Virus record (IMG/VR): IMGVR_UViG_3300010885_031891
Span: 1-22,981 of that record
Source: a virus
DNA: 22,981 nucleotides
Reading direction: 5' to 3' (one strand)
The translations under genes and the position numbers were made by a program. This document shows, one piece after another, positions 1 to 7,011 of the stretch. How positions within the stretch are numbered: position 1 is the stretch's first letter; the number at the start of each line of letters is the position of its first letter. Below the pieces are notes generated by a model. That model made no database searches, was not told the DNA's origin, and saw nothing but the letters and a program-made list of their open reading frames with translations.

Positions 1-22
1 ACAAGAGAGAAAGGTATATATA

Positions 23-577
23 GTGAGTACACTTAATTGGGGCGATCTTGTAAAAGACGCTGGAGAAGGTACTAGTTTCGAACCACTGCCAGATGGCGAC
101 TATGATCTTACGATTGTTGAAGCTGTCGCAAAGGTTTCGCAATCTGGTAAGACAATGTTCGCTGTAAAGGCACAAGTGCAAAATGGAGCACATTCTAAGC
201 GTCTGGTCTGGGATAACCTTGTCGTTACTCCAGACAATTCTTCTGCTCTTGGAATGTTTTTCCGTAAGATGGGCGCTTTAGGCTTAGGACGTGACTTCTT
301 TGCTTCAAGCCCGTCTAACGCTCAAATCGAGCAAGCAATGCAGGGACGCGCCTTTCGTGCACAAGTTGGATCTCGTGTATGGCAAGGACAAAAGAAGAAC
401 GAAATTAAAATGTATTTTCCAGCAGGGGCAGCGTCTGCAACTGATTCTTTTGCAGCACCTGCACCAGCGCCTGCACCAGCACCTGCACCAGCACCTGCAC
501 CAGCACCTGCACCAGCAGTAGCTCCTGCTCGCGCTGAAGAACCAGCGCTTGCAGCTCCTCCGGCATCACCGTTCTAA
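23..577 (+). CDS. DUF669-like phage ssDNA-binding protein with Pro-Ala tail
   Basis: Likely a single-stranded-DNA-binding protein that works in phage replication or recombination. The N-terminal part (about residues 1-135) has the pattern I associate with DUF669 and actinophage SSB-like proteins: a PLPDGDYDLTIVEA segment near residues 22-35, a SGKTMFAVKAQV strand, and an LGMFFRKMGALGLGRDFF segment. The assignment is by family resemblance, not by search. Residues about 145-168 are an alternating Pro-Ala run, followed by a short end with two glutamates that finishes in Ser-Pro-Phe. A terminal Pro-Phe also ends bacterial SSB tails, where it docks partner proteins, although here the strongly acidic stretch is missing. 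The start is GTG, supported by AGAAAGG at 8-14 with an eight-base spacing. An intergenic hairpin follows the gene. Confidence 0.65.
   Translation: MSTLNWGDLVKDAGEGTSFEPLPDGDYDLTIVEAVAKVSQSGKTMFAVKAQVQNGAHSKRLVWDNLVVTPDNSSALGMFFRKMGALGLGRDFFASSPSNAQIEQAMQGRAFRAQVGSRVWQGQKKNEIKMYFPAGAASATDSFAAPAPAPAPAPAPAPAPAPAPAVAPARAEEPALAAPPASPF
455..517 (+). repeat. In-frame Pro-Ala coding microsatellite
   Basis: About five copies of a 12-base unit close to GCACCTGCACCA encode the alternating Ala-Pro run of the SSB-like protein. Such near-identical units change length easily by slippage. The encoded segment is probably an extended flexible linker between the DNA-binding domain and the C-terminal tip. Confidence 0.85.
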
Positions 578-578
578 A

Positions 579-593
579 TAACTCATTGAGTTA
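579..593. repeat. 15-base palindrome just after the SSB-like gene
   Basis: TAACTCA and TGAGTTA form a perfect inverted repeat around a single T, starting two bases after the stop codon at 575-577. It could be a protein-binding site or a weak RNA hairpin. No function can be assigned from sequence alone. Confidence 0.5.
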
Positions 594-601
594 GTCTGGT
601 T

Positions 602-628
602 CGTCATCTGTTGCAGTGACAGATGGCG
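602..628 (+). terminator. Intergenic RNA hairpin, possible terminator or processing site
   Basis: CATCTGT (605-611) and ACAGATG (619-625) pair perfectly across a seven-base loop. Three more pairs, one of them G-U, extend the stem to 602-628. It lies in the 86-base gap between the SSB-like gene and the next gene. There is no T-run after it, so it is not a classical intrinsic terminator. It may attenuate read-through, or stabilise the 3' end of the upstream message. Confidence 0.4.
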
Positions 629-663
629 TTCCAGATCAACTTAAAGAAGAAAGAAGGTAGTAA

Positions 664-1875
664 GTGAAAATTCTTATGAGTGGGTTTACTGCTTTACAAA
701 TAAACACTGAAAGACGCACTATACAAAAGATAGATGTGCCAGCATCTATCGTTAAAGCACTGCGTGAATCAGGGCATGAAGTAGACTGGAGAAAAATTAC
801 TCCAGGTGAAGATTTATCTTCTTATGATGTTTTATGGATAAATCTTGCTCCACTAAATTCTTTAAATGGCCGACAAGGAGCTATGGGAGCGCTTTACGCG
901 CTGTCGTCTGGTATACCTTGTGTAGGATTTTTTGACGACTGGCAATTTAATACTGTATTCAATGGTGCGCGTGCTCTTATGAGAAAACCAGCAATGCTTT
1001 ACAAACATTTACTTGTTGGAACAGATCATCGCGGTGACGAAGGTGCTACGTACTTTAGCAGAGAAGATATAGAAGCAGCACTAGAACGTGTTAGAGAGCT
1101 AAACCCTGACGCTGCTAAAAAGTGTTACATAGAACGTTACTACATGATGGACAATGACGAAAATATAAAACCTTATGAAAAACGCTTAGTGCAGTCTGCA
1201 ATAGATCTCCTTGCTGCTCGCTGGGAAGCTGGTATGGTGCCTGTGTGCCCTATGTACTCGTTTGGAGACAGATCAGTAGTGCGTAAACGTATGCCAAAAG
1301 AAGTTGGACCTATAGAAGCTCTTGACCCAACACCAACTGTTATTCCTTCGCTTCAGGCAGTAATAGAAAATGCGCCAGACACTAAAAAGAAAGCATGGGT
1401 GCTTGGAGCGCTAATGCCACACGATATTTGGCTAGAAAAGAAAAACTTTAATTGGCCAGTTGAAATAGTTGGAAGTAGAAAGCTTATTAAAAAGCTCGGT
1501 GGACAGCGATTTGATACGGAGCAAGACGTTCTTGAGTTCTACAATAGACACTGGGGAATTCTTTCGCCACCGTATCCTCACGCTGGTTCAGGCTGGTGGC
1601 GTAGCAGATTTTTATACGCTGCTCATGTTGGTTCTGTTCTCGTTACTGATAAAGGAGAAGGAAATCCTTTAGGAGACTCGTATAAACTTACAATATCAGA
1701 TGTAGAGAAGATGAATGAGACGCAGTTACATGAAGCTGCAATGGCTCAACGTGCGGCGCTTTCAAAATACATACCAACTTATGAAAGTTTTGTAGAGCAC
1801 TGCAATAGTATTGTTGAACGCGCAGTACTAGAAGATAAAGGATTAGAGCTAAACGCAGACGGGACTGTCGCATGA
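664..1875 (+). CDS. GT-B-like protein, first of a tandem paralogous pair
   Basis: Probably a glycosyltransferase-like protein of GT-B type; substrate unknown. It opens with a Rossmann-type strand (MKILMSGFTA), followed by a helix containing IVKALRESGHEVDW. This is the arrangement of the N-terminal half of GT-B enzymes, and of phage proteins often named glycosyltransferase. A second strand-like segment, GIPCVGFFDDW, lies near residues 83-93, and a GSGWWRSRFLYAAHVGSVLV stretch lies in the C-terminal third, where GT-B enzymes bind the donor nucleotide. The next gene is a diverged copy: both keep the GH-V helix end, a PL.SL...R..GAL segment and a C-terminal WW..R motif. The start is GTG with AAGAAGG at 651-657, six bases away. 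The stop overlaps the next start in ATGA. Acceptor could be modified DNA bases or surface glycan; neither is shown here. Confidence 0.5.
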   Translation: MKILMSGFTALQINTERRTIQKIDVPASIVKALRESGHEVDWRKITPGEDLSSYDVLWINLAPLNSLNGRQGAMGALYALSSGIPCVGFFDDWQFNTVFNGARALMRKPAMLYKHLLVGTDHRGDEGATYFSREDIEAALERVRELNPDAAKKCYIERYYMMDNDENIKPYEKRLVQSAIDLLAARWEAGMVPVCPMYSFGDRSVVRKRMPKEVGPIEALDPTPTVIPSLQAVIENAPDTKKKAWVLGALMPHDIWLEKKNFNWPVEIVGSRKLIKKLGGQRFDTEQDVLEFYNRHWGILSPPYPHAGSGWWRSRFLYAAHVGSVLVTDKGEGNPLGDSYKLTISDVEKMNETQLHEAAMAQRAALSKYIPTYESFVEHCNSIVERAVLEDKGLELNADGTVA

Positions 1876-2897
1876 GTAAAGTACTAGTCACCGGGATGTC
1901 AGCATCTCACGCATCTAAGGAAGCAAATACCAGGTCTCTTTCTTTTGCGGGTGCAATAGTTAAAGTTCTTGAGGAACAAGGGCACACAGTAACTCAAGAA
2001 GACCCAGACGTTTCATGGAATAGTAAAGACTTAGAAGAATACGATTCTGTACTGGTAGGTATAAGCCCTTTAACTAGCTTAAGTGCTAATAGAGTCTATG
2101 GCGCTCTTAGTGTAATTGACGTTATGCTAGAGTCTCCAAAACTTAGGCTACTCATTGATGCTCCAGAGCCTACGCGAATTACTTCTAGCCTAAAAGCAAT
2201 AAGTAAGACTCCAGATAATTTGACTAAGCCTTTCTATTCGTACAGAAAAAGTTTTTCTTACGCAACGCAGCCAACTGTGTTAGACAGTCTTATAGACGTT
2301 ATAGATTACTTACTAAACGAGAAATGGCCAGTAACGCTGTACCCTTCTCTTCCGTGGGGCGACGTAGAATCTGTTAAAAAACAGTTACCAGAACTAGCCA
2401 GAGATTCACTTACAGCTATAAATATTGACTCGTATTTACTGTCTAATCAAGATGTTATAGAGATAGAAAGAAGAGAAAAATGGGTAGTAGAGAACTATTC
2501 TACTCCATGGATAAAATCTACTGCAGCAACATTAGCAAGTCCTACAGTTCCGATGAAGTGGCACAAGGGCTGGACTGACGCGCAAGTGCTTGCACAAATA
2601 GCGAGTGGAATAGGAGCGCTTGTCACTCCTCATCAAAACGGAACATGGTGGAGTTACAGAATACCGCAGTGTCTTAATTCTCTTACTCCTATTGCCACCA
2701 AGTGGCAAGAAAGCAGCGTACTAGGAGATTCATGGACGTATCTTGCAGCAAAAATAGAAGATCTTTCTGAAGAAGACAGAGTAGCACTTGCGTACCAGCA
2801 GAGAGAAGCATACGTAAAAAGCATACCATCAAGAAGAGATGCTGCAGTAGCACTGCACAACTCTCTTGGCTTATACAGTAAGAAAGGGGCAAAATAG
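1872..2897 (+). CDS. GT-B-like protein, second of the tandem pair
   Basis: Diverged paralogue of the preceding gene and translationally coupled to it through an ATGA overlap. It keeps the opening strand (SKVLVTGMSASHA), the helix with IVKVLEEQGHTV, an EEYDSVLVGISPLTSL segment and a C-terminal NGTWWSYRIPQCL stretch with LGDSW after it, matching LGDSY in its neighbour. It is about 60 residues shorter, mostly because of shorter insertions in the middle. The pairing suggests a heterodimer, or one catalytic and one structural copy, but no catalytic residue can be named with certainty. The gene ends with AGAAAGGGG, which serves as the ribosome-binding site of the next gene one base downstream. Confidence 0.5.
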   Translation: MSKVLVTGMSASHASKEANTRSLSFAGAIVKVLEEQGHTVTQEDPDVSWNSKDLEEYDSVLVGISPLTSLSANRVYGALSVIDVMLESPKLRLLIDAPEPTRITSSLKAISKTPDNLTKPFYSYRKSFSYATQPTVLDSLIDVIDYLLNEKWPVTLYPSLPWGDVESVKKQLPELARDSLTAINIDSYLLSNQDVIEIERREKWVVENYSTPWIKSTAATLASPTVPMKWHKGWTDAQVLAQIASGIGALVTPHQNGTWWSYRIPQCLNSLTPIATKWQESSVLGDSWTYLAAKIEDLSEEDRVALAYQQREAYVKSIPSRRDAAVALHNSLGLYSKKGAK

Positions 2898-2898
2898 C

Positions 2899-3378
2899 AT
2901 GGGAATACTTTTTAATACATGGTTAGAAAAAACAAAAGATCTACAAAAAAGCGTGTATCGAATTGACTATGAAAAACTAGAAGGTGACACGCCAGAAAAC
3001 ATACGAAACTTAGTCGAGTACATGCGCTGGAATATGCTAGCTATTGATGATGAGCTGGCAGAGATGCGTCAAGCAATCTCATGGAAGCCATGGCAGCATG
3101 ACGATCCGTATGCTGATAGAGAAGAAATTATAAAAGAAGCTGTTGATGTTCTTCATTTTGTTGCAAATATCATCGTTGCGGCCGGGGGAACAGACGAAGT
3201 ACTAGACGCATTTTATGTAGAAAAAATGGAAAAAAATAGAAAACGTCAACTAGATGGATACAAAGTAAAAGAAGTAGGAGTAAAATGTCGCGTATGTACA
3301 CGAGCAATAGATGATGTTGGTGTAGGTAACGAAAATGACGTGTGCGCTAAATGCTCACCGGAAAAGAAAGAAGGATAA
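2899..3378 (+). CDS. Dimeric dUTPase / MazG-like NTP pyrophosphatase with C-terminal zinc knuckle
   Basis: Likely an all-alpha nucleotide pyrophosphohydrolase that hydrolyses dUTP or another (d)NTP to the monophosphate. The metal-binding pattern of this superfamily is present: E52 and E55 in DDELAEM, then E80 and D83 in KEAVDVLHFVAN. SWKPW between them and the later YVEKMEKNRKRQLDGY resemble the dimeric dUTPase (dUTPase_2) branch. After the enzyme domain comes a CxxC-x15-CxxC module (C130, C133, C149, C152), probably a zinc knuckle, which is not part of the core family. The start is the ATG at 2899, not an upstream in-frame codon at 2866, because AGAAAGGGG at 2881-2889 is well placed and the gene then follows the previous stop by one base. 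The role may be to keep uracil out of phage DNA or to balance nucleotide pools. Confidence 0.65.
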   Translation: MGILFNTWLEKTKDLQKSVYRIDYEKLEGDTPENIRNLVEYMRWNMLAIDDELAEMRQAISWKPWQHDDPYADREEIIKEAVDVLHFVANIIVAAGGTDEVLDAFYVEKMEKNRKRQLDGYKVKEVGVKCRVCTRAIDDVGVGNENDVCAKCSPEKKEG

Positions 3379-3383
3379 CACAC

Positions 3384-3803
3384 ATGCCTGAAGTAAATTA
3401 TGAGTGGGTGCGCTCTCAAATGCAAGAAGCACGAGTAAAAGTTGGAGTAGGTAACGCTCTTCTTAAATTACTAGAAACATGGGAAAAAATAAATGTTTCA
3501 CCGCAAGCTGCAAAAGAAGTAGTTAGCTTATTCTCTCAACTAGCGCTAACGCACTCAGTTGTTCCAGAGAAAAAAGATGAGAAATGGGAAGACGCTAGAC
3601 CAGGGTTTATAAGTGTTGGTGATGAAGTACGTGTTAAGAACGATGCGTATGACGGTTCGACTGGTGTACTTCATAATGGCAGACGCGGAAAAGTTGTAGG
3701 AGTCCGTTTTGGAGATATCATCGTGAAATCTACAGATGATAAACTTCCAATACTAGACGGCTCGCACTACTCTCCTCACCAAATACAGAAAAGAATAGGC
3801 TAG
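3384..3803 (+). CDS. Hypothetical protein with C-terminal SH3/KOW-like domain
   Basis: No family recognised. The first 75 residues are predicted helical (VNYEWVRSQMQEARVKV and an ETWEKINVSPQAAKEVVSLFSQL stretch). The last 65 residues contain VGDEVRVKNDAYDG, then GRRGKVVGVRFGDIIVK, the alternating strand-and-turn pattern of a small KOW or SH3-like barrel of the kind that binds nucleic acid or protein. The ATG at 3384 is preferred over an upstream in-frame codon at 3351, because GAAAGAAGG lies just before it (3366-3374) and the upstream start would overlap the previous gene. The stop overlaps the GTG start of the next gene by one base, so the genes are probably co-translated. Confidence 0.55.
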   Translation: MPEVNYEWVRSQMQEARVKVGVGNALLKLLETWEKINVSPQAAKEVVSLFSQLALTHSVVPEKKDEKWEDARPGFISVGDEVRVKNDAYDGSTGVLHNGRRGKVVGVRFGDIIVKSTDDKLPILDGSHYSPHQIQKRIG

Positions 3804-4012
3804 TGAGATCCACAGTGCAATTTACTGTAACTGGTAAAAATGTAAAAGAAATCGTGTCTAACGCGACCACTAGATGGAAAAAATATATTAATGATGATAG
3901 TGCAGATCTCCCGTACGACACCGAGCTACAAGTTAGCGATGCAGAGGGCACATTAGAAAGTGATATGGTAGCTAAAGTAACAATACGAGCAAAAATGGAA
4001 GAGGCACAGTAA
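3803..4012 (+). CDS. Small hypothetical protein
   Basis: A 69-residue protein starting at GTG 3803, with the G shared with the stop codon of the preceding gene. The composition is alternating: a strand (STVQFTVTG), a helix (VKEIVSNATTRWKKYI), then acidic turns and a final strand (MVAKVTIRAKM). This reads as a small alpha-beta fold, but I recognise no family. It is supported as a gene by tight packing: one-base overlap upstream and one base before the next start. Confidence 0.5.
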   Translation: MRSTVQFTVTGKNVKEIVSNATTRWKKYINDDSADLPYDTELQVSDAEGTLESDMVAKVTIRAKMEEAQ

Positions 4013-4013
4013 G

Positions 4014-4331
4014 ATGTCATCTGAAGAACCAGTAAAGTATAGGGTAGAAGCTTTAAGAGAAGCAGCAAAAATTATCTCTGGTGAAAGAGACATACAGTAC
4101 GGCGGCCCTGAAGAAAACTTTGATCGAATAGCAAAGATTTGGTCTGTTATACTTGGTTCTGCTGTCACTAGCGAAGATGTAGCTATGATGATGATTGGAC
4201 TAAAGGTAGCACGATACGCTTCTAAGTCAGGGTTCCAAGGTGACACTTGGATAGATGTGGCTGGCTACGCTGGATGCGGATACGAAGTAGGCATGATCTT
4301 CTTAGAAAAACAAGCTAACATTTCTTCTTAG
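4014..4331 (+). CDS. DUF6378 phage protein
   Basis: Belongs by appearance to the DUF6378 family, common in tailed phages and of unknown function. Diagnostic stretches are REAAKIISGERDIQYGGPEE near residues 15-34, FDRIAKIWSVILG, then SEDVAMMMIGLKVARYA, and finally WIDVAGYAGCGYEVG. Family members have the same order: an ERxxxYG motif, a phenylalanine-rich helix, a DVxxMMxxLKxAR helix and a DxAGYA end. The length of 105 residues is normal for the family. The gene starts one base after the stop of the previous gene, with AGAGG upstream as a modest ribosome-binding site. Homologues often sit among nucleotide-metabolism genes, as here beside the dUTPase-like gene. Confidence 0.75.
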   Translation: MSSEEPVKYRVEALREAAKIISGERDIQYGGPEENFDRIAKIWSVILGSAVTSEDVAMMMIGLKVARYASKSGFQGDTWIDVAGYAGCGYEVGMIFLEKQANISS

Positions 4332-4397
4332 TTTACCACTCGTTCTGCGCGTTAGTAGTATAGGGTTAGAGTATGTATTGTACGAAAGGCGCGTCCC

Positions 4398-5660
4398 TTG
4401 AGTAAGCTAAGTTTTATAGACTGTAATGGTCTTGCCGCTTTCATGAGTCTTGGCTTTGTTCAAAATGATATGGAAATGCTATTTCGTACAGGCACTCTTG
4501 ACTTTGGGAATGTTGTAGCTCAAAATAATCGACATCTTCTTGGAAACAATTGGTCAAGTTATTTTTCTGAAGAACCTAATGAGTGGCCCTTACAGAAAGC
4601 AGATATTGTTCTCGGGTGTCCTCCTTGCTCTGGTTGGTCCGTCTGGTCTGGTCCCGCTAATAGAGGACCTGACTCAAAGGCGCACGAGCATACCGTGGCG
4701 TTCATGAAGTACGCGGGACGAGTAAAGCCTCGCGCCATTGTTTTCGAGTGTGTACAACAGGCATACAATCAAGGAAGAGACGCTATGCTTAAGTACCGAA
4801 GCATGGTAGAAGAGATATCAGGTAGAAAATACGATCTTTACCACGTAAAAGAAAATAATCTACAAGTTGGTGGATTTTCGTACAGACCAAGGTACTTCTG
4901 GGTAGCAGTAGAAACTGGTCTAAAGTTGTCAATACCTCTTAACGAACCAGAAGAGCTCCCAAGAATAATGGATATTATTGGAGATCTTGCTAAACTGCCT
5001 CATACATGGAATAAGCAACGGTACACTTCTCCTTCTTCAAAGTGGGTAAAGCACTTAATCTCAAAGGACGGGTTTGTTGACGGCCACATTGGGGTTGAGA
5101 ACATACACGCGCAAAGAGTGCAAGAGGTGTTTGACATTATTGGAAATGAAGGTTGGGAAGGAAACGGAGATCTTGGCGGAGCTCTTAAAAAAGCAGTAGA
5201 ACTTAATAATGGAGAATTTCCTCAGAAGTGGATTGATATTTCTCCACGTGTTATCAGAAAAAACTTTAAGCTTGGATTCTCGCAGCCGTATCGCTGGAAG
5301 GAAGACCACTGGTGCAACGTTCTCACTGGCTCGGCTCTTGAGCATGTCGTTCACCCTACTGAACCAAGATTGATAACGCACAGAGAATCAGCGCGTATGC
5401 AAGGTCTTCCTGATGAATGGAATATTTCAGAATCCCGTGACTACAGCGCTCTTCGTGCGGTATGGGGCAAGGCGGTACCCGTACAAGCCGCCTCGTGGCT
5501 CGCTAAGGGCATAAAAGATTCTTTGAATGGTAATCCTCAAGGAGACGACGCGGTTCTTATAGGTGACAGAGAGTATCTTATCGAGACTGATAAAGGTTTT
5601 TCTCGTCATGCGGTGAAGAAAAAATGGTACTCATTGGAAGATAAGACTAGCGTTTTATGA
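4398..5660 (+). CDS. Divergent DNA cytosine-C5 methyltransferase
   Basis: Likely methylates cytosine C5 in DNA using S-adenosylmethionine. The catalytic motif IV is present as GCPPCSGWS, with the nucleophile at C77. Motif VI appears as FECV (residues 116-119) in place of the usual ENV. Motif VIII is GGFSYRPRYFWVAV near 158-171. Motif IX is RLITHRESARMQGLPDEW near 324-341, and motif X is WGKAVPVQAASWLA near 356-369, where GNAVP is typical. Motif I is unusual: FIDCNGLAAFMSLGF replaces the FxGxGG loop. The TTG start is chosen because it keeps motif I and has AAAGG at 4385-4389. The stop overlaps the next gene (ATGA). Possible roles are protection from host restriction or a step in base modification; the target sequence cannot be inferred. 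Confidence 0.8.
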   Translation: MSKLSFIDCNGLAAFMSLGFVQNDMEMLFRTGTLDFGNVVAQNNRHLLGNNWSSYFSEEPNEWPLQKADIVLGCPPCSGWSVWSGPANRGPDSKAHEHTVAFMKYAGRVKPRAIVFECVQQAYNQGRDAMLKYRSMVEEISGRKYDLYHVKENNLQVGGFSYRPRYFWVAVETGLKLSIPLNEPEELPRIMDIIGDLAKLPHTWNKQRYTSPSSKWVKHLISKDGFVDGHIGVENIHAQRVQEVFDIIGNEGWEGNGDLGGALKKAVELNNGEFPQKWIDISPRVIRKNFKLGFSQPYRWKEDHWCNVLTGSALEHVVHPTEPRLITHRESARMQGLPDEWNISESRDYSALRAVWGKAVPVQAASWLAKGIKDSLNGNPQGDDAVLIGDREYLIETDKGFSRHAVKKKWYSLEDKTSVL

Positions 5661-5941
5661 GTCTAGATAGCTATGGCGACGAAGAAGAGTACGAAGAAGA
5701 GTTTGTTCCTGTTTGTGAAAAATGCTGGATAAACAATAACAGTTTTTGGGAGCCAGAAAGTGTCAGTCAAGACGGCAAATTAGTTTCTCGTTTAATAGGG
5801 GTAAAAGTGCCTATGGAGCTATCGCCAGAGGTAAATGAGTGCTACTCTTGCGGAGAAGTAACAGTTGTTGGAATATACACTTCTAATATGGATATACTTC
5901 AGCATTACACAGATATAATAGACGAAGAAGATAACTTGTGA
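5657..5941 (+). CDS. Small zinc-ribbon protein
   Basis: A 94-residue protein with an acidic N-terminus and two Cys pairs, VCEKCW near residues 18-23 and ECYSCGE near 60-66, about 40 residues apart. This is the pattern of a zinc ribbon. Between them, WEPESVSQDG and VPMELSPEVNE resemble small proteins seen in many actinobacteriophages, all of unknown function. It overlaps the stop of the methyltransferase gene by four bases (ATGA), so it is probably expressed with it. It may be a DNA-binding accessory, but nothing in the sequence proves that. Confidence 0.6.
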   Translation: MSLDSYGDEEEYEEEFVPVCEKCWINNNSFWEPESVSQDGKLVSRLIGVKVPMELSPEVNECYSCGEVTVVGIYTSNMDILQHYTDIIDEEDNL

Positions 5942-5989
5942 TATTATAGAATATATACGTAATGACAAAAAGGACGGAAAATACAACTA

Positions 5990-6517
5990 ATGCAAACATT
6001 TCTACCGCAAACTAGTTCATTCAAGCACATAGCAAAAGAGCTTGATAATAAGCGCTTAAACAAACAAACTCTAGAAGGATGGCAAATTCTTCTTGCAATA
6101 ACTAAGTTAGACCCACAAGGTAATTACAGAGACCCTAAGGGTTGGGCAAATCATCCAGCCACGAAGATGTGGCGAGGACACGAGACTGCTCTTGTTTCGT
6201 ATCTTTCAGCTACATACTTTGAATGGATTAGCCGAGGCTTCAAATCTACTATGCTTGTTAAAATATATAAAACGTACGATATTGCTGTTATGTCTGGCTC
6301 TATATCGCAAAGTCTTACTCTTCCTAGTTGGATGCAAGACACGAAAAAATACGAAGAGCTTGCTGCTACTCATAGAGTAGCACTATTATATAAAAATTAT
6401 GAATGGTACTCTAAGTTTAACTGGAAAGAAGACACTGGAGAGAAACCAAAGTACTATCAGTATCTGTGGCCAGACACACAAGGAGATATGTATTTAGGTA
6501 CATATAACGCTGCGTAA
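5990..6517 (+). CDS. Pyrimidine-dimer DNA glycosylase-like protein (Pyr_excise family)
   Basis: Resembles the bacterial and phage family annotated as pyrimidine dimer DNA glycosylase / endonuclease V, which starts repair of UV-induced dimers. The signature runs MQTFLP at the start, LDNKRLNKQTLEGWQIL near residues 18-34, then WANHPATKMWRGHETALVSY near 52-71, a later THRVALLYKN-EWY segment and a C-terminal YYQYLWP. In phage T4 DenV the catalytic nucleophile is the N-terminal Thr at position 2; here the Thr is at position 3 after Gln, so the mechanism need not be the same. ATG 5990 is preceded by AAAAGGACGG with a long spacing of about ten bases or more. UV repair would suit a phage of sunlit water. 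Confidence 0.65.
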   Translation: MQTFLPQTSSFKHIAKELDNKRLNKQTLEGWQILLAITKLDPQGNYRDPKGWANHPATKMWRGHETALVSYLSATYFEWISRGFKSTMLVKIYKTYDIAVMSGSISQSLTLPSWMQDTKKYEELAATHRVALLYKNYEWYSKFNWKEDTGEKPKYYQYLWPDTQGDMYLGTYNAA

Positions 6518-6536
6518 CTAACTTTTAGTCAAAAAC

Positions 6537-6597
6537 ACAACGTCTCTAAGGTGATTGGAGACACTTTCACTAGCATGCTAGGGTAGTAACACGTTGT
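6537..6597. repeat. Nested inverted repeats in the gap after the glycosylase-like gene
   Basis: ACAACGT (6537-6543) and ACGTTGT (6591-6597) are perfect inverted arms enclosing two smaller structures. These are GTCTC and GAGAC with an 11-base loop near 6542-6562, and the perfect 12-base palindrome CTAGCATGCTAG (6570-6581). As RNA this could form a three-way junction; as DNA it could be a binding site. It lies in the 155 bases between the stop at 6517 and the next start at 6673. It is not a tRNA: too short and without a T-loop. Confidence 0.45.
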
Positions 6598-6672
6598 AAA
6601 AATTTGCTCTATACCGTACATTCTATTTCTACTCGATATACAATGGTCCTTACTGGCGTAAGGAGCATAGCT

Positions 6673-7011
6673 GTGAAGGACTCGCGTATAGGCGAACTTT
6701 TGTGGAAAGAATGGACTGGAGAAGGGCATGAACCTCTTCACGATAATTCTACTATCTTTTTTACAGAAGAACACGTTGATATTGAAAATGAGGTAATTAG
6801 ACGCGCCTTAGCCTCTGCAATACAAAGAGACGGAGTATTTTCATCTCTTGGAGAAAGCTTTTCTTCTTTAGACAAATCGCATGTGGCTTACGGGTACGCT
6901 GGCGCAGTAGATAGCGAAATTGATTTTTCCGTATGCGACGAGAACGGGGAAACAAGAGAAGGCGACTATGTAGACGATGTTATCTTCATTACCTGGGTGG
7001 AGATAGTATAA
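6673..7011 (+). CDS. Hypothetical protein
   Basis: A 112-residue protein I do not recognise. It is mixed alpha-beta, with a helical stretch VDIENEVIRRALASAIQR near residues 36-53 and an acidic C-terminal half ending DDVIFITWVEIV. The GTG at 6673 is the likely start, because AAGGAG at 6660-6665 sits seven bases before it. A longer reading frame from 6604 would begin at a TTG without a ribosome-binding site and run through the repeat-rich gap. The stop TAA is directly followed by the GTG of the WhiB gene, so the two are probably one transcription unit. Confidence 0.55.
   Translation: MKDSRIGELLWKEWTGEGHEPLHDNSTIFFTEEHVDIENEVIRRALASAIQRDGVFSSLGESFSSLDKSHVAYGYAGAVDSEIDFSVCDENGETREGDYVDDVIFITWVEIV

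Noticed and set aside
5914-5919. TATAAT as promoter for the glycosylase-like gene
   Set aside because: It lies inside the preceding coding region and has no -35 partner at a proper distance; in AT-rich DNA it can occur by chance.
6537-6597. tRNA-like element because of a seven-base outer stem
   Set aside because: Only 61 bases long, no T-loop sequence, and no anticodon arm in the right place.
6604-6672. Longer start (TTG 6604) for the gene ending at 7011
   Set aside because: No ribosome-binding site at the TTG; GTG 6673 has AAGGAG at ideal spacing.
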